From assembly GCA_003577005.1 (NCBI GenBank), contig QEUW01000201.1:1-13829 (forward strand): 13,829 nt of DNA, given 5' to 3'. How positions within the stretch are numbered: the first letter of the stretch is position 1; the number at the start of each line of letters is the position of its first letter. Made by a program: the position numbers and the translations under genes. Below are positions 6,286-13,778 of the stretch, piece after piece. The DNA is from Chloroflexota bacterium (GTDB lineage Bacteria > Chloroflexota > Anaerolineae > Caldilineales > Caldilineaceae). The notes beneath the pieces were generated by a model. It did not search any database. It saw only the letters and a list, made by a program, of their open reading frames with translations, and had not been told where the DNA came from.

Positions 6286-7485
6286 TCACACGATAGCCAA
6301 AGTGCGGATCACACAGTCTTCCCGTTCGCATGCTTCCGGGCGCAGCGCCAGCCCCAAGCCGGGCCGGGAGGGCGGCATCATGCGGCTGTTTTCGACCTCG
6401 AAGGGGTGGGCGACCAGTTCACGGTAGTAGCCCAGTGTGTAATCGCGCACGATCTCTTGCATCCACGTATTGGTGCAGTGGGCGCCCAGGTGGAGCGCGG
6501 CGGCTAGCGTGACCGGGCCGGTGCAGTCGTGGAAGATCACGCCCATGTTATGGGTGTCGGCCAGGTTGGCGATCTTGCGCGCCTCGGTAATGCCGCCCGA
6601 CCAGGCAATGTCGGTCATGACCACATCGCAGGCATTGGCTGTTACCATCTCTTGGATGGCGTAGCGGTTCATGAGCAGTTCGCTGGCGCAGATGGGGGTG
6701 CGTGTCGAAGCCCGCAGCTTCGCCAGCGTGTGCGGGTTGTCGGGCTTCATGAGGTCTTCGAGCAGCGCTGGCTTGTACGGTTCCAACGCCTCGGCGATGC
6801 GGCGGGCCGGTTGCAACGCCCAGTAACCGTGCCCTTCGAGGATCACATCCATCTCCAGCCCCACGGCGTCGCGGATCTGCTGCCAGGGGCGCAAACCCTG
6901 CTCGATCTCCTGCCAGGAAATCGTCTGCCCGCGGTTGGTCAGGGCAAACGGGTCAAAGGGCCAGATCTTCATGGCGCGGATGCCCATCTCCAGCAACGAT
7001 TTCGCCAGCTTGCCGGCATCCTCATTCCAGGCATCATAATCACGGTATTGGCTTGGCACAGCGTACGGCTGTTTGCGGCGAATACCCGGCGTGCCCTGGG
7101 CATAGCCGGCCTGGGCGCAGGTGTTGTAGACCAAAACGCCGTCAGGGTGGCTCGTGCCGCCCAGCACCTGCCAGACCGGCTGGCCCAGATGCTGGCCGAG
7201 GATGTCCCACAGCGCCAGGTCCACAGCCGAGAGCGCGCGCATCTCTAGTCCCTTGTTGCCATAGACATGCGAACCATCATAGGCGCGGCGCCAGAAAGCC
7301 TCGATCTGGAGCGGGTCGGCATCCAGCAGCATGGGGGCAAGCACCTCTTCGATATAGGCCGCCACCGAGCGGGGGGTGTAGTAGGTCTCGCCCAGGCCGA
7401 CGATGCCGCTATCCGTCACCACTTCGAGAAAGGTGATGTTTGGGTAAGTTGTAAAGTTGATTGTGCGAATCTGTTGGATTTTCAT
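6286..7485 (-). CDS. Enolase-superfamily enzyme (mandelate racemase/mannonate dehydratase-like sugar-acid dehydratase)
   Basis: The 399-residue protein has the full two-domain architecture: an N-terminal capping domain (about 1-120) and a beta-barrel. Candidate metal ligands E217 (ILEGHG), E243 (LLEDLM) and E269 (CASELL) are spaced 26 and 26 residues, exactly as in mandelate racemase. K173 in AMKIWPFDP, the D292/H319 pair (TDIAWSGG, FHDCTGP; 27 apart, as in the racemase D-H dyad) and E344 supply the catalytic set. The KIWPFD motif is typical of acid-sugar dehydratase-like members. The substrate cannot be set from sequence; a sugar acid is likely. The start follows the membrane-protein gene, whose ORF as read overlaps it by 77 bases. 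It is probably cotranscribed with that gene and divergent from a Gfo/Idh oxidoreductase. Confidence 0.92.
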   Translation of the reverse strand: MKIQQIRTINFTTYPNITFLEVVTDSGIVGLGETYYTPRSVAAYIEEVLAPMLLDADPLQIEAFWRRAYDGSHVYGNKGLEMRALSAVDLALWDILGQHLGQPVWQVLGGTSHPDGVLVYNTCAQAGYAQGTPGIRRKQPYAVPSQYRDYDAWNEDAGKLAKSLLEMGIRAMKIWPFDPFALTNRGQTISWQEIEQGLRPWQQIRDAVGLEMDVILEGHGYWALQPARRIAEALEPYKPALLEDLMKPDNPHTLAKLRASTRTPICASELLMNRYAIQEMVTANACDVVMTDIAWSGGITEARKIANLADTHNMGVIFHDCTGPVTLAAALHLGAHCTNTWMQEIVRDYTLGYYRELVAHPFEVENSRMMPPSRPGLGLALRPEACEREDCVIRTLAIV

Positions 7486-8413
7486 GAGCTTTTTTGATGA
7501 TGGGGTGGAAATAACGATGATTTATCACTGCCGCCAGGACCAGCGCTGTCAGAAATGAAAGCATCTGCGCCCAGAACGTCCTGGCAAAAAAGTTCTCTGC
7601 GACGCTGATATAGCGAAATTCCGGCGGTGTCAAGAACAGATAATGCGCCAGCGGGAGCAAGAGATAGCTCCAACAGAGACCGCCAAGATAGAGAGACCAG
7701 GTCTGCGGCAGATACTTCCACCAGCGCGCCTGCAGAAATGCCAGGCCGACCAACCAGATAGCCCCCAGGGTGGCACTGCCAATTGCAACTGCATACGCTG
7801 CCGGTTTGCTGAGGAGCCCAAAACCGGGTAGCTCAACCACGCGCACGAGCAAGAAACAAGGCACCAACCCCAGGCTTGTCACTGCCAGCAAGGCCAATCG
7901 GAATGGCTGCCGGGCGGCCCACGCACCGGGCAAAAGCGCCAGGGCCAGACCGCTCAACGTTGCGATGACACAACTCAAGGCAAGCGGCCAGGGGAGCGTA
8001 GGCTGGTTGACCTTCATTGTAATCAACGGAATGCCAACTGCCAACGGCGCCACACAAAGCAGCCAGATACGCCACCAGGCAGGCGGGTCGTACGTCCGCT
8101 TGCGCAGAACGGCGGTGCGCCCCACGAACCAGTTGAAGAACGTGTACACGGTCAGGACCGCACCGGAGGCAACCAAACCACACATCCAATACCGGCTGCG
8201 GGTTTGCTCGTCGAAGGGCGTGGCGCCCAGATGGTTGTAGAGAAAGATGGCGTAACGGTCGGCCACGGCAAACCAATAATAGAAGAGCGCCAATATCGAG
8301 CCAGAAAAGGCAAGCGCATGGACAAGGGCACCTTTCCACATGAGCGATTCAACGGCGCGATTGGGCCTCGCCGGCCACTGATAGAACGAGAAGCCCTCCT
8401 GCTCTCGATGCAA
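7409..8413 (-). CDS. Multi-pass membrane protein of unknown function (about 8 TM helices)
   Basis: The 334-residue ORF is dominated by hydrophobic segments, at about 29-48, 76-97, 115-132, 143-162, 168-189, 203-228, 240-260 and 280-299, separated by short basic loops (for example VLRKRTYD at 102-109). The N-terminus is polar and no catalytic motif is recognised; it somewhat resembles predicted DUF5671-like multi-pass proteins, a weak impression. An internal ATG at 8342 is an alternative start. The C-terminal tail after IIKK (about 304-307) is hydrophilic and overlaps the downstream gene by 77 bases. One extra A in the A6 run at 7490-7495 would instead end the protein at a TGA that overlaps the next ATG by the usual four bases. 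Confidence 0.75.
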   Translation of the reverse strand: MHREQEGFSFYQWPARPNRAVESLMWKGALVHALAFSGSILALFYYWFAVADRYAIFLYNHLGATPFDEQTRSRYWMCGLVASGAVLTVYTFFNWFVGRTAVLRKRTYDPPAWWRIWLLCVAPLAVGIPLITMKVNQPTLPWPLALSCVIATLSGLALALLPGAWAARQPFRLALLAVTSLGLVPCFLLVRVVELPGFGLLSKPAAYAVAIGSATLGAIWLVGLAFLQARWWKYLPQTWSLYLGGLCWSYLLLPLAHYLFLTPPEFRYISVAENFFARTFWAQMLSFLTALVLAAVINHRYFHPIIKKAHENPTDSHNQLYNLPKHHLSRSGDG

Positions 8414-8442
8414 CCTTGGGCTGCCCTTCTTTGTGCATTATG

Positions 8443-8466
8443 CATTATAATGTATGTATTATAATG
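8443..8466. promoter_or_regulatory. Tandem AT-rich palindromes in the divergent promoter region
   Basis: CATTATAATG (8443-8452) is a perfect 10-bp palindrome, and TATTATAATG (8457-8466) is a near copy with centres 14 bases apart. A third partial copy, GCATTAT, begins at 8435. Each contains a consensus -10 box (TATAAT) readable on either strand. The site sits between the divergent membrane-protein/enolase operon and the oxidoreductase gene, in GC-rich surroundings. A regulator binding site shared by both units is likely; no convincing -35 box was found. Confidence 0.5.
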
Positions 8467-8522
8467 GCAAACACACAACCATCCACATCTATTTTATCAG
8501 CTTCTTGAACGGGAACCAATCT

Positions 8523-9641
8523 ATGTCCCAGAACATGCTACGAACCGCCATCATCGGCACCGGCGGGATCGCCAATTCCCACATGCGTGCCCTGCAGCAT
8601 GAACACGAACGGACCACCGTCGTCGCTGCCGTTGACATCGACCCGGACCGCGTGGATGCTTTCTGCGAGACCCATTCGATCCCCGGTCGCTACACCGATG
8701 CGGGCGAGATGCTGCAACAAGAGCAGCCCCAACTGGTCCATATTGCCACCCCGCCCGGCACCCACTGCGACCTGATCATCCAGAGCCTGGAGGCGGGCGC
8801 CTGGGTGCTCTGTGAAAAGCCCCTCTGTGCCTCGCTGGCCGAGATGGACCGCATCGAGGAGGCCGAGCGTCGTACTGGGAATTTTTGTTCGAGTGTCTTC
8901 CAGTGGCGTTTTGGCTCCGGGGGCCAACACCTCAAACGGCTGATCGAAAGCGGTGCGTTGGGCCGGCCATTGGTGGTCAATTCGCTGACCACCTGGTATC
9001 GTAGTCCAGCCTACTATGCAGTCCCCTGGCGGGGCAAATGGGCGACAGAACTGGGCGGCACGGTGATGGGACATGGCATCCACACCATCGATTTTATGCT
9101 CTGGCTGATGGGCGAGTGGCACGAAGTGCGCGCGATGATCGGCACGCTCGACCGCGCGATCGAGGTGGAAGATGTGGCCATGGCCAGCCTGCGTTTTGCC
9201 AACGGGGCCATGGCCAATATCACTGTCAGCGCCCTCTCGCCGCGCGAAGAGTCCTATCTGCGCCTTGACTTTCAAAAGGCAACGGTGGAATTGACCCATC
9301 TCTACAGCTACTCCAACGAACACTGGCGTTTCTCGATCCCCAAAGGGGCGGAGTACGAGGACGAACTGGCCGAGTGGCAGCAATTCGAAGCAGATTACCC
9401 GTCATCACACACCACACAACTGGCCGCCATGCTCGATGCCGTGGAACGAGGCGAGCGTCCCCCCGTCAGCGGCCCTGATGTGCGCGGCACGCTGGAGTTC
9501 CTTGCCAGCCTCTACAAATCGGCCATGACCGGCCAGCCCGTGCGGCGGGGTTCCATCACGCCGGACGACCCGTTCTATCACCGGATGAATGGAACTGGGG
9601 ATCAATCCTGGCAAAATAAAATAGACCCCGGATTGGGCTGA
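8523..9641 (+). CDS. Gfo/Idh/MocA-family NAD(P)-dependent oxidoreductase
   Basis: The ATG at 8523 begins directly before the Rossmann fold; an upstream in-frame ATG at 8454 overlaps the palindromic operator and is unlikely. The 372-residue product has the dinucleotide motif GTGGIA (12-17), D38 after strand 2, and the signature EKPL (98-101). The C-terminal alpha/beta domain contains GGTVMGHGIHTIDFM (178-192), with the catalytic-region H187 and D190. Family members oxidise or reduce sugars, inositols and sugar derivatives. Its divergent arrangement with a sugar-acid enzyme fits carbohydrate catabolism. The last residues (NKIDPGLG) and the stop are read from a downstream repeat (9616 onward), so the native end may have been slightly earlier. 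Confidence 0.93.
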   Translation: MSQNMLRTAIIGTGGIANSHMRALQHEHERTTVVAAVDIDPDRVDAFCETHSIPGRYTDAGEMLQQEQPQLVHIATPPGTHCDLIIQSLEAGAWVLCEKPLCASLAEMDRIEEAERRTGNFCSSVFQWRFGSGGQHLKRLIESGALGRPLVVNSLTTWYRSPAYYAVPWRGKWATELGGTVMGHGIHTIDFMLWLMGEWHEVRAMIGTLDRAIEVEDVAMASLRFANGAMANITVSALSPREESYLRLDFQKATVELTHLYSYSNEHWRFSIPKGAEYEDELAEWQQFEADYPSSHTTQLAAMLDAVERGERPPVSGPDVRGTLEFLASLYKSAMTGQPVRRGSITPDDPFYHRMNGTGDQSWQNKIDPGLG

Positions 9642-9765
9642 TTCAGCGGATTTTTGCGGATCACTGCACCGCAATCACCTTTAACGATAAAATAGAACAC
9701 AGATTGTCAGGGGTTTCACTGATTTTTGCCCTTTCATCCGTATAATCCGGGCAATCTGTGTTCTA
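9616..9765. repeat. Imperfect direct repeats and a 14-bp inverted repeat of the ACAGATTG/GGATTTTTGC type
   Basis: ATAAAATAGACCCCGGATTG (9616-9635) recurs as ATAAAATAGAACACAGATTG (9687-9706), 71 bases later, and each is followed about 13-14 bases on by GATTTTTGC. The second copy also forms a perfect 14-bp inverted repeat with 9752-9765 (45-base spacer). It resembles intergenic palindromic repeats known from several environmental phyla. The 396-bp gene-free stretch 9642-10037 consists of this block, an unremarkable piece at 9766-9845, and the element at 9846-10016. Confidence 0.65.
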
Positions 9766-9845
9766 GCTTCTCGGCAAATTGCTGAAAATCTGCCCAAGTC
9801 AGCCCGATCCGCCACATCCGCGATCGATTTCAGAATTCCTAATAT

Positions 9846-10016
9846 TACAACGAGACTGCATGTGACGAGCCTAAGAACCTGTTTGAAAAGTGGAGTGACA
9901 ACCGGTGCGATGCACCCGCAGGGTGCGTTGCACCTTTCAACGAAGCCAACCTCCCAGGTGCATCGCACGCTGTGCGTGCAACGCACCAAGGCGACAATCA
10001 TCAAAGTCTCGTTGTA
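9846..10016. repeat. 171-bp MITE-like element with 12-bp terminal inverted repeats and two internal hairpins
   Basis: TACAACGAGACT (9846-9857) and its reverse complement (10005-10016) bound a stretch that contains two strong hairpins, 9904-9934 and 9957-9987. Each has 12-14 bp arms of the GTGCGATGCAC/GTGCGTTGCAC type, and the two lie in opposite orientation. No ORF is inside and no target-site duplication is apparent. It ends ten bases before the ribosome site of the DinB gene, so it forms that gene's immediate leader. Confidence 0.6.
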
Positions 10017-10037
10017 GTACGAACGAAGGAGACCACT

Positions 10038-10580
10038 GTGCAAGACGAAACCGCACCCAATCCAGGCCGGCCTAAACCGGATGAATACAACTCCTACTAT
10101 GAGCAGTATGTCAACCTGGTGCCGGATGGAGCCACCACGGATTTGTTGGCAAACCAACTGAACACGACGCTGACGTTGCTCTCATCGCTTTCGCCCAGCC
10201 AAGCCAGTTACCGGCCAAAACCCGAAGACTGGAATATCGTCGAGGTCATGGGCCATCTGGCGGACAGCGAGCGCGTCTTCGCCTACCGGGCGTTGCGCTT
10301 TGCCCGCAACGATACCACTCCGCTCGCCAGCTTTGACCAGGACCTCTTTGTCGCTACGGCCAACTTTGCCCGCCGCCCGCTGCTCGATGTGCTTGATGAG
10401 TTTGCCGCCGTACGCCGGGCCACTCTTGCCCTCTTTCGTGGGCTGGATGAGGCCGCCTGGCTGCGGCGCGGGTCAGCCAACAACAGCGAAGTTAGCGTAC
10501 GGGCGCTGGCCTACATCATCGCCGGCCACGAATTGCACCATGTTGCGGATTTTCGCCAGCGCTACCAGCTTGCGGGGTAA
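10038..10580 (+). CDS. DinB/YfiT-family putative metal-dependent protein
   Basis: The GTG start at 10038 is chosen for its strong ribosome site (AAGGAG, 6 bases upstream); the open frame extends further up only into repeat sequence. The 180-residue protein is a four-helix DinB fold with the metal-binding histidine triad H73 (MGHLADSERV), H164 and H168 (GHELHHVADF). Family members are thiol-dependent transferases or hydrolases, with bacillithiol or mycothiol as co-substrate in characterised cases; the actual activity here is unknown. It is monocistronic and convergent with the acetyltransferase gene on its right. Confidence 0.9.
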   Translation: MQDETAPNPGRPKPDEYNSYYEQYVNLVPDGATTDLLANQLNTTLTLLSSLSPSQASYRPKPEDWNIVEVMGHLADSERVFAYRALRFARNDTTPLASFDQDLFVATANFARRPLLDVLDEFAAVRRATLALFRGLDEAAWLRRGSANNSEVSVRALAYIIAGHELHHVADFRQRYQLAG

Positions 10581-11076
10581 ATGTGTCCTGAAGCATCTCA
10601 CACGCGCCACACCATAAAGTCCAGATCTTGGATGTAGCGGGCGCCCAGTCGGTGGTAAATTGGGTCGCTAAGATATTGGGCCGGTAGACCGCCCAGCACA
10701 ATTCACGGCCACCGCCTTCCCGGCAGAGGCGCGCGGCTTCGTCCATGAGCGCTCTGCCTACGCCCCGGCCCCGCACCTCGGGGCGAACGTAGAGGTCGAT
10801 CACGTGCAACAGCCGGAGCGCCCGGTCCACGTCGTAGCCAAAGTGGTAGAGCAGATAGCCGGCCACCTCGCCGTTGGCCTCAGCGACAATCCCGGCAAAG
10901 GCGGGGTTGGGTCCAAAGCCATCGCGCAGATAAGTCTCGGCGTTGAACTGGAAATCGGTCATGTCCCCTAGGCTGCGCAAGTAGTCGGCAAACTGGCGCG
11001 CCAGCTCCCCGATGATTTGGGCATCAGCGGCCATAGCCGGTCTGATGTGAATAGAATTCGATGAAGCTGCTCTCAT
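10516..11076 (-). CDS. GNAT-family N-acetyltransferase, 3' end apparently frameshifted
   Basis: ATG 11076 (AGG five bases upstream) directly precedes the IHIRPAMAADAQIIGELARQ strand-helix; an in-frame GTG at 11115 is an alternative. LHVIDLYVRPEVRGRGVGRA holds the acetyl-CoA loop. After CWAVYRPNILATQF the frame becomes implausible. Adding one T to the TTT (minus strand, 10657-10659) gives FYHRLGARYIQDLDFMVWRV and a stop at 10598-10600, an exact GNAT C-terminus. The corrected gene ends 17 bases from the convergent DinB gene instead of overlapping it by 65. It probably follows the aldo/keto reductase in one operon. Acceptor substrate unknown. Confidence 0.85.
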   Translation of the reverse strand: MRAASSNSIHIRPAMAADAQIIGELARQFADYLRSLGDMTDFQFNAETYLRDGFGPNPAFAGIVAEANGEVAGYLLYHFGYDVDRALRLLHVIDLYVRPEVRGRGVGRALMDEAARLCREGGGRELCWAVYRPNILATQFTTDWAPATSKIWTLWCGACEMLQDTFTPQAGSAGENPQHGAIRGRR

Positions 11077-11139
11077 GTGCGCCTGCCACAACGGGCCATA
11101 CACAACCCCGTCCACTCAATCAGATCCCGGCATCCGTTG

Positions 11140-12108
11140 TCAGCCCACCAGCCGCAACTCGCGGCGCAACCCCGGAAACGCCCCAGCAGCCTCTTCCTTT
11201 ACCGCGGTATCGAACATAGCCGTCACCTCGGCATATTCGGCATCGGTCAGATTGACATCAAATGCCTTGATGCTCGCCTCCAACTGTCGCGCCGAGCTGA
11301 CGCCGATGATCGGGCAGGTGACAGCAGGCGACTTGCGCAGCCAGGCCACCGCCAGTTGCGCCGGGTGCAGACCCCGGTCGGCGGCAAATTGATTGAAGCG
11401 GGCAATGCCGTCACCGTACTTGGCCAGCCAGCGGGGGATGCGCTCATCGCGCGCACCCCGTGAATCTTCGGGGATTGCGGCGCCCGGCTGATATTTGCCC
11501 GCCAGGATGCCAAAGACAAGGGGCCGGTAACAGGTGATGGCGATGTTCTCGGCCAGCGCCTGGGGCAGAATCTCCACCTCCACCCCGCGCTCGATAGGGC
11601 TGTAGGGGATCTGGTTGCAGACAAGTTTGGGCCAGCCATTCTGGGCGGCAATGGCGTTATGATGGGCAAAGAGCCAGGCCGGATAGTTGCAGCAGCCGAC
11701 AAAACGCGCCTTGCCGGCCCGCACCACATCGGCCAGCGCCGCCATGATCTCGGTGGGGTTCATGCCCGGTTTGGGCCAGTGGATCATATAAAGGTCCACA
11801 TAGTTCAGCTGCATCCGTTGCAGGCTCTCGTCGATGCTCGTGCGGATGCTGTCGCCGTCCACCCCCTTGTGTACTTTGGTGGCCACAAAAAGCCTGTCAC
11901 GCCGCCCCTTGAGAATGTGGCCGAGGATCTCCTCGGTGCCGCCGTTGACGTACATGGCCGCCGTGTCGATAAAGGTGACGCCATGCTCCAGCGCCAGCGC
12001 CAGGATGCGGTCGGACTCGGCCTGGTCGCAACGGTCGCCAAACATCATCGTGCCCAGGCAGAGTTCGGAAACATTGACACCGGTGGCGCCAAAGGGAACG
12101 TAGTTCAT
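11140..12108 (-). CDS. Aldo/keto reductase
   Basis: ATG 12108 is preceded by GGAGAG at a good spacing. The 322-residue protein is a TIM-barrel NADPH-dependent reductase with the complete catalytic tetrad D48 (FIDTAAMY), Y53, K78 (VATKVH) and H110 (YMIHWP). ITCYRPLVFGILAGKY (about 209-224) and IIGVSSARQLEASI near the C-terminus contribute to cofactor binding. Sequence style is like the YajO/Tas-type general AKRs that act on sugar and aliphatic aldehydes. It starts 40 bases after the sulfatase stop and is probably in the same operon. Confidence 0.94.
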   Translation of the reverse strand: MNYVPFGATGVNVSELCLGTMMFGDRCDQAESDRILALALEHGVTFIDTAAMYVNGGTEEILGHILKGRRDRLFVATKVHKGVDGDSIRTSIDESLQRMQLNYVDLYMIHWPKPGMNPTEIMAALADVVRAGKARFVGCCNYPAWLFAHHNAIAAQNGWPKLVCNQIPYSPIERGVEVEILPQALAENIAITCYRPLVFGILAGKYQPGAAIPEDSRGARDERIPRWLAKYGDGIARFNQFAADRGLHPAQLAVAWLRKSPAVTCPIIGVSSARQLEASIKAFDVNLTDAEYAEVTAMFDTAVKEEAAGAFPGLRRELRLVG

Positions 12109-12148
12109 TGTCTTCTCTCCGTAGTGGCTGTTTGTTTTCAGATGATAT

Positions 12149-13657
12149 TTATGCCAATCCCAACCGGTCATATTGATGCGCCGGCGCCTTTAACTCCTGA
12201 AGCGCTGTAACGAGCAAATCGCGCATCTGGCCCTCTTGCAGTAAGCCCTGACCGGCCAGATTTTCCTCCTGGCCTGGGTCGCTCTGGAGGTCGAAGAGCA
12301 GCGGCTCGTCGTGGCGGGTGTAGGAGTGGGCCGTATAGCGCCACACCGGCGCATCGGTATAGGGCAAAAAGCGACCGGCTTCCGGGTCCCTGGGCAGGCG
12401 GATGGGCGTGAACCAGCCGTGCAGGTTCATAAACATGGTGGAGTAGCCCTCAGCGGGCAGATCGGTGCGGCAGGGACGGAGATAGGTGTAGCGCCCATCG
12501 GTGACGTTGACAGTCGAGCCCCAGTAGCCGTAGATCGCCCACTCGCGGTGGCGGTCGGTCTGGCCCAGGAGCAGCGGCAACAAGCTGCGGCTGTGGACAT
12601 GGCCGGGCACCGTCGCCTCCAGCGCTTCGAGCATCGTGGCATAGATGTCTACCGTAGCGGTGAGCGCGCCGATGCGTTGGCCCTGGTGCGGGCTGTGGGG
12701 GTGCCAGATCAGCAGCGGGATGTGGCAGAGCGTGTTGTACATGGGCGAGTTGGGCTTGCCCATCCACCCGTGGTCACCCAGATAATGGCCGTGGTCGGCG
12801 GTGACGATCACCATCGTATCATCCCACAAGTTGTGGGCGTCAAGCTGGTCGAGCACACGGCCAAACCAGCGGTCGACCATGGTCACCTTGCCGGCAAACT
12901 GGCTACGGACAAAGGCGACCTGGCGTTCGCTCAGCTTGCTCTGGCCCTCGTCGATACGGCCATAATAGGGCCAGTTGGTCAGTTCGGGGTCGCGCGGGTC
13001 CTCGTCGGTATACATCGAGGCGTAGGGTTCTGGGCAGTGGAAGGGCTCGTGGACATCAAAGCTATCCACGGCGCAGAACCACTTGGGATGATCGTGGTTG
13101 CTCGCCAGCCAGTCAGCCGTGGCCTGGAAGACCTTGGGGGCAAAAAAGTCTTCCTCCGACATAAAGCTGGCCACGTTGCGGGCATAGGTGGCGCGGTTCA
13201 TAAATTGAAGACCGTACGGATCTTGCGCACCGATCTGGCTGAGCAGGACCGGGTCTGCGTCGCGCGGGGCGGTACGCCAGGCGTCAAACTCGTGCCCGCG
13301 GATAAACTCAAAGCCGTGATAATCTTCGTAGTAACCGTGGCTGCCGTACTGGAAAAAATGATAGTGGTCGGTGACCAGCTGGGTCACCGCGCCGGCGATG
13401 CGCGCCGCACGTGCGGCTGTGACATCAAATGGCTCCATCGGCCCCCAGGGCCGCCAGAGAAATTCCTGGAGCCCGGCAAAATACTCGCGCCGGGCGGGCA
13501 TACAGGGCAGGCTGCCCGTGTAGTGGGCATCAAAGATCGTGGCGCGCTGGGCAAATCGATCCAGATTGGGCGTCTGCACATCCAGTTCGATCGGCTGGCC
13601 GTAGACTTTGAGAAAATGGCGGTTGAGACTGTCGATGGAAATGAATAAGACGTTCAT
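12149..13657 (-). CDS. Type I (formylglycine-dependent) sulfatase, cytoplasmic type
   Basis: The 502-residue protein starts at ATG 13657 with an AGGAG ribosome site. The sulfatase signature SLPCMPARREYF holds C52-x-P-x-R56, where the cysteine is converted to formylglycine. Metal ligands are visible at D9 (FISIDSLN) and D288-H289 (VTADHGHYLGDHG); HEPFH (203-207) and K301 probably line the active site. The C-terminal part has the usual small subdomain, ending with LLFDLQSDPGQEENLA. No signal peptide is present, so it should act in the cytoplasm on an imported sulfate ester, or on a phosphonate/phosphodiester, since the fold is shared with those hydrolases. No formylglycine-generating enzyme is in the window. 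It is the first gene of the unit with the aldo/keto reductase. Confidence 0.93.
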   Translation of the reverse strand: MNVLFISIDSLNRHFLKVYGQPIELDVQTPNLDRFAQRATIFDAHYTGSLPCMPARREYFAGLQEFLWRPWGPMEPFDVTAARAARIAGAVTQLVTDHYHFFQYGSHGYYEDYHGFEFIRGHEFDAWRTAPRDADPVLLSQIGAQDPYGLQFMNRATYARNVASFMSEEDFFAPKVFQATADWLASNHDHPKWFCAVDSFDVHEPFHCPEPYASMYTDEDPRDPELTNWPYYGRIDEGQSKLSERQVAFVRSQFAGKVTMVDRWFGRVLDQLDAHNLWDDTMVIVTADHGHYLGDHGWMGKPNSPMYNTLCHIPLLIWHPHSPHQGQRIGALTATVDIYATMLEALEATVPGHVHSRSLLPLLLGQTDRHREWAIYGYWGSTVNVTDGRYTYLRPCRTDLPAEGYSTMFMNLHGWFTPIRLPRDPEAGRFLPYTDAPVWRYTAHSYTRHDEPLLFDLQSDPGQEENLAGQGLLQEGQMRDLLVTALQELKAPAHQYDRLGLA

Positions 13658-13688
13658 GTACGCTCCTGTGGGTAACCGGGGTAACCTG

Positions 13689-13731
13689 GGTAGACAGGAA
13701 GACAGGGTGGTCCCCTGTTTTCCTGTCTACC
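13689..13731. repeat. Hairpin with 19-bp arms upstream of the sulfatase gene
   Basis: GGTAGACAGGAAGACAGGG (13689-13707) pairs with 13713-13731 with one G-U-type mismatch and a five-base loop. It lies about 30 bases upstream of the sulfatase start. It may be a palindromic repeat, or a terminator for whatever lies to the right. Confidence 0.65.
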
Positions 13732-13778
13732 TATTACGACAACGTTAAATTGGCGCATGTGAGGTGGGCCGACCTCCG

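Noticed and set aside
8538..9383. Minus-strand open frame of 281 codons inside the oxidoreductase gene
   Set aside because: Shadow of the Gfo/Idh coding frame.
9616..9990. CRISPR-like array
   Set aside because: Only two imperfect direct repeats and two oppositely oriented hairpins, with no regular spacer series and no cas gene.
9681..10157. Minus-strand open frame of 158 codons over the repeat-rich gap
   Set aside because: It is built from repeat and hairpin sequence plus antisense of the DinB start, without motif, codon bias or ribosome site.
12311..13648. Long plus-strand open frame (445 codons) opposite the sulfatase gene
   Set aside because: The minus-strand frame has full sulfatase motifs and a ribosome site; the plus-strand product shows no family signature and is an antisense shadow typical of GC-rich genes.
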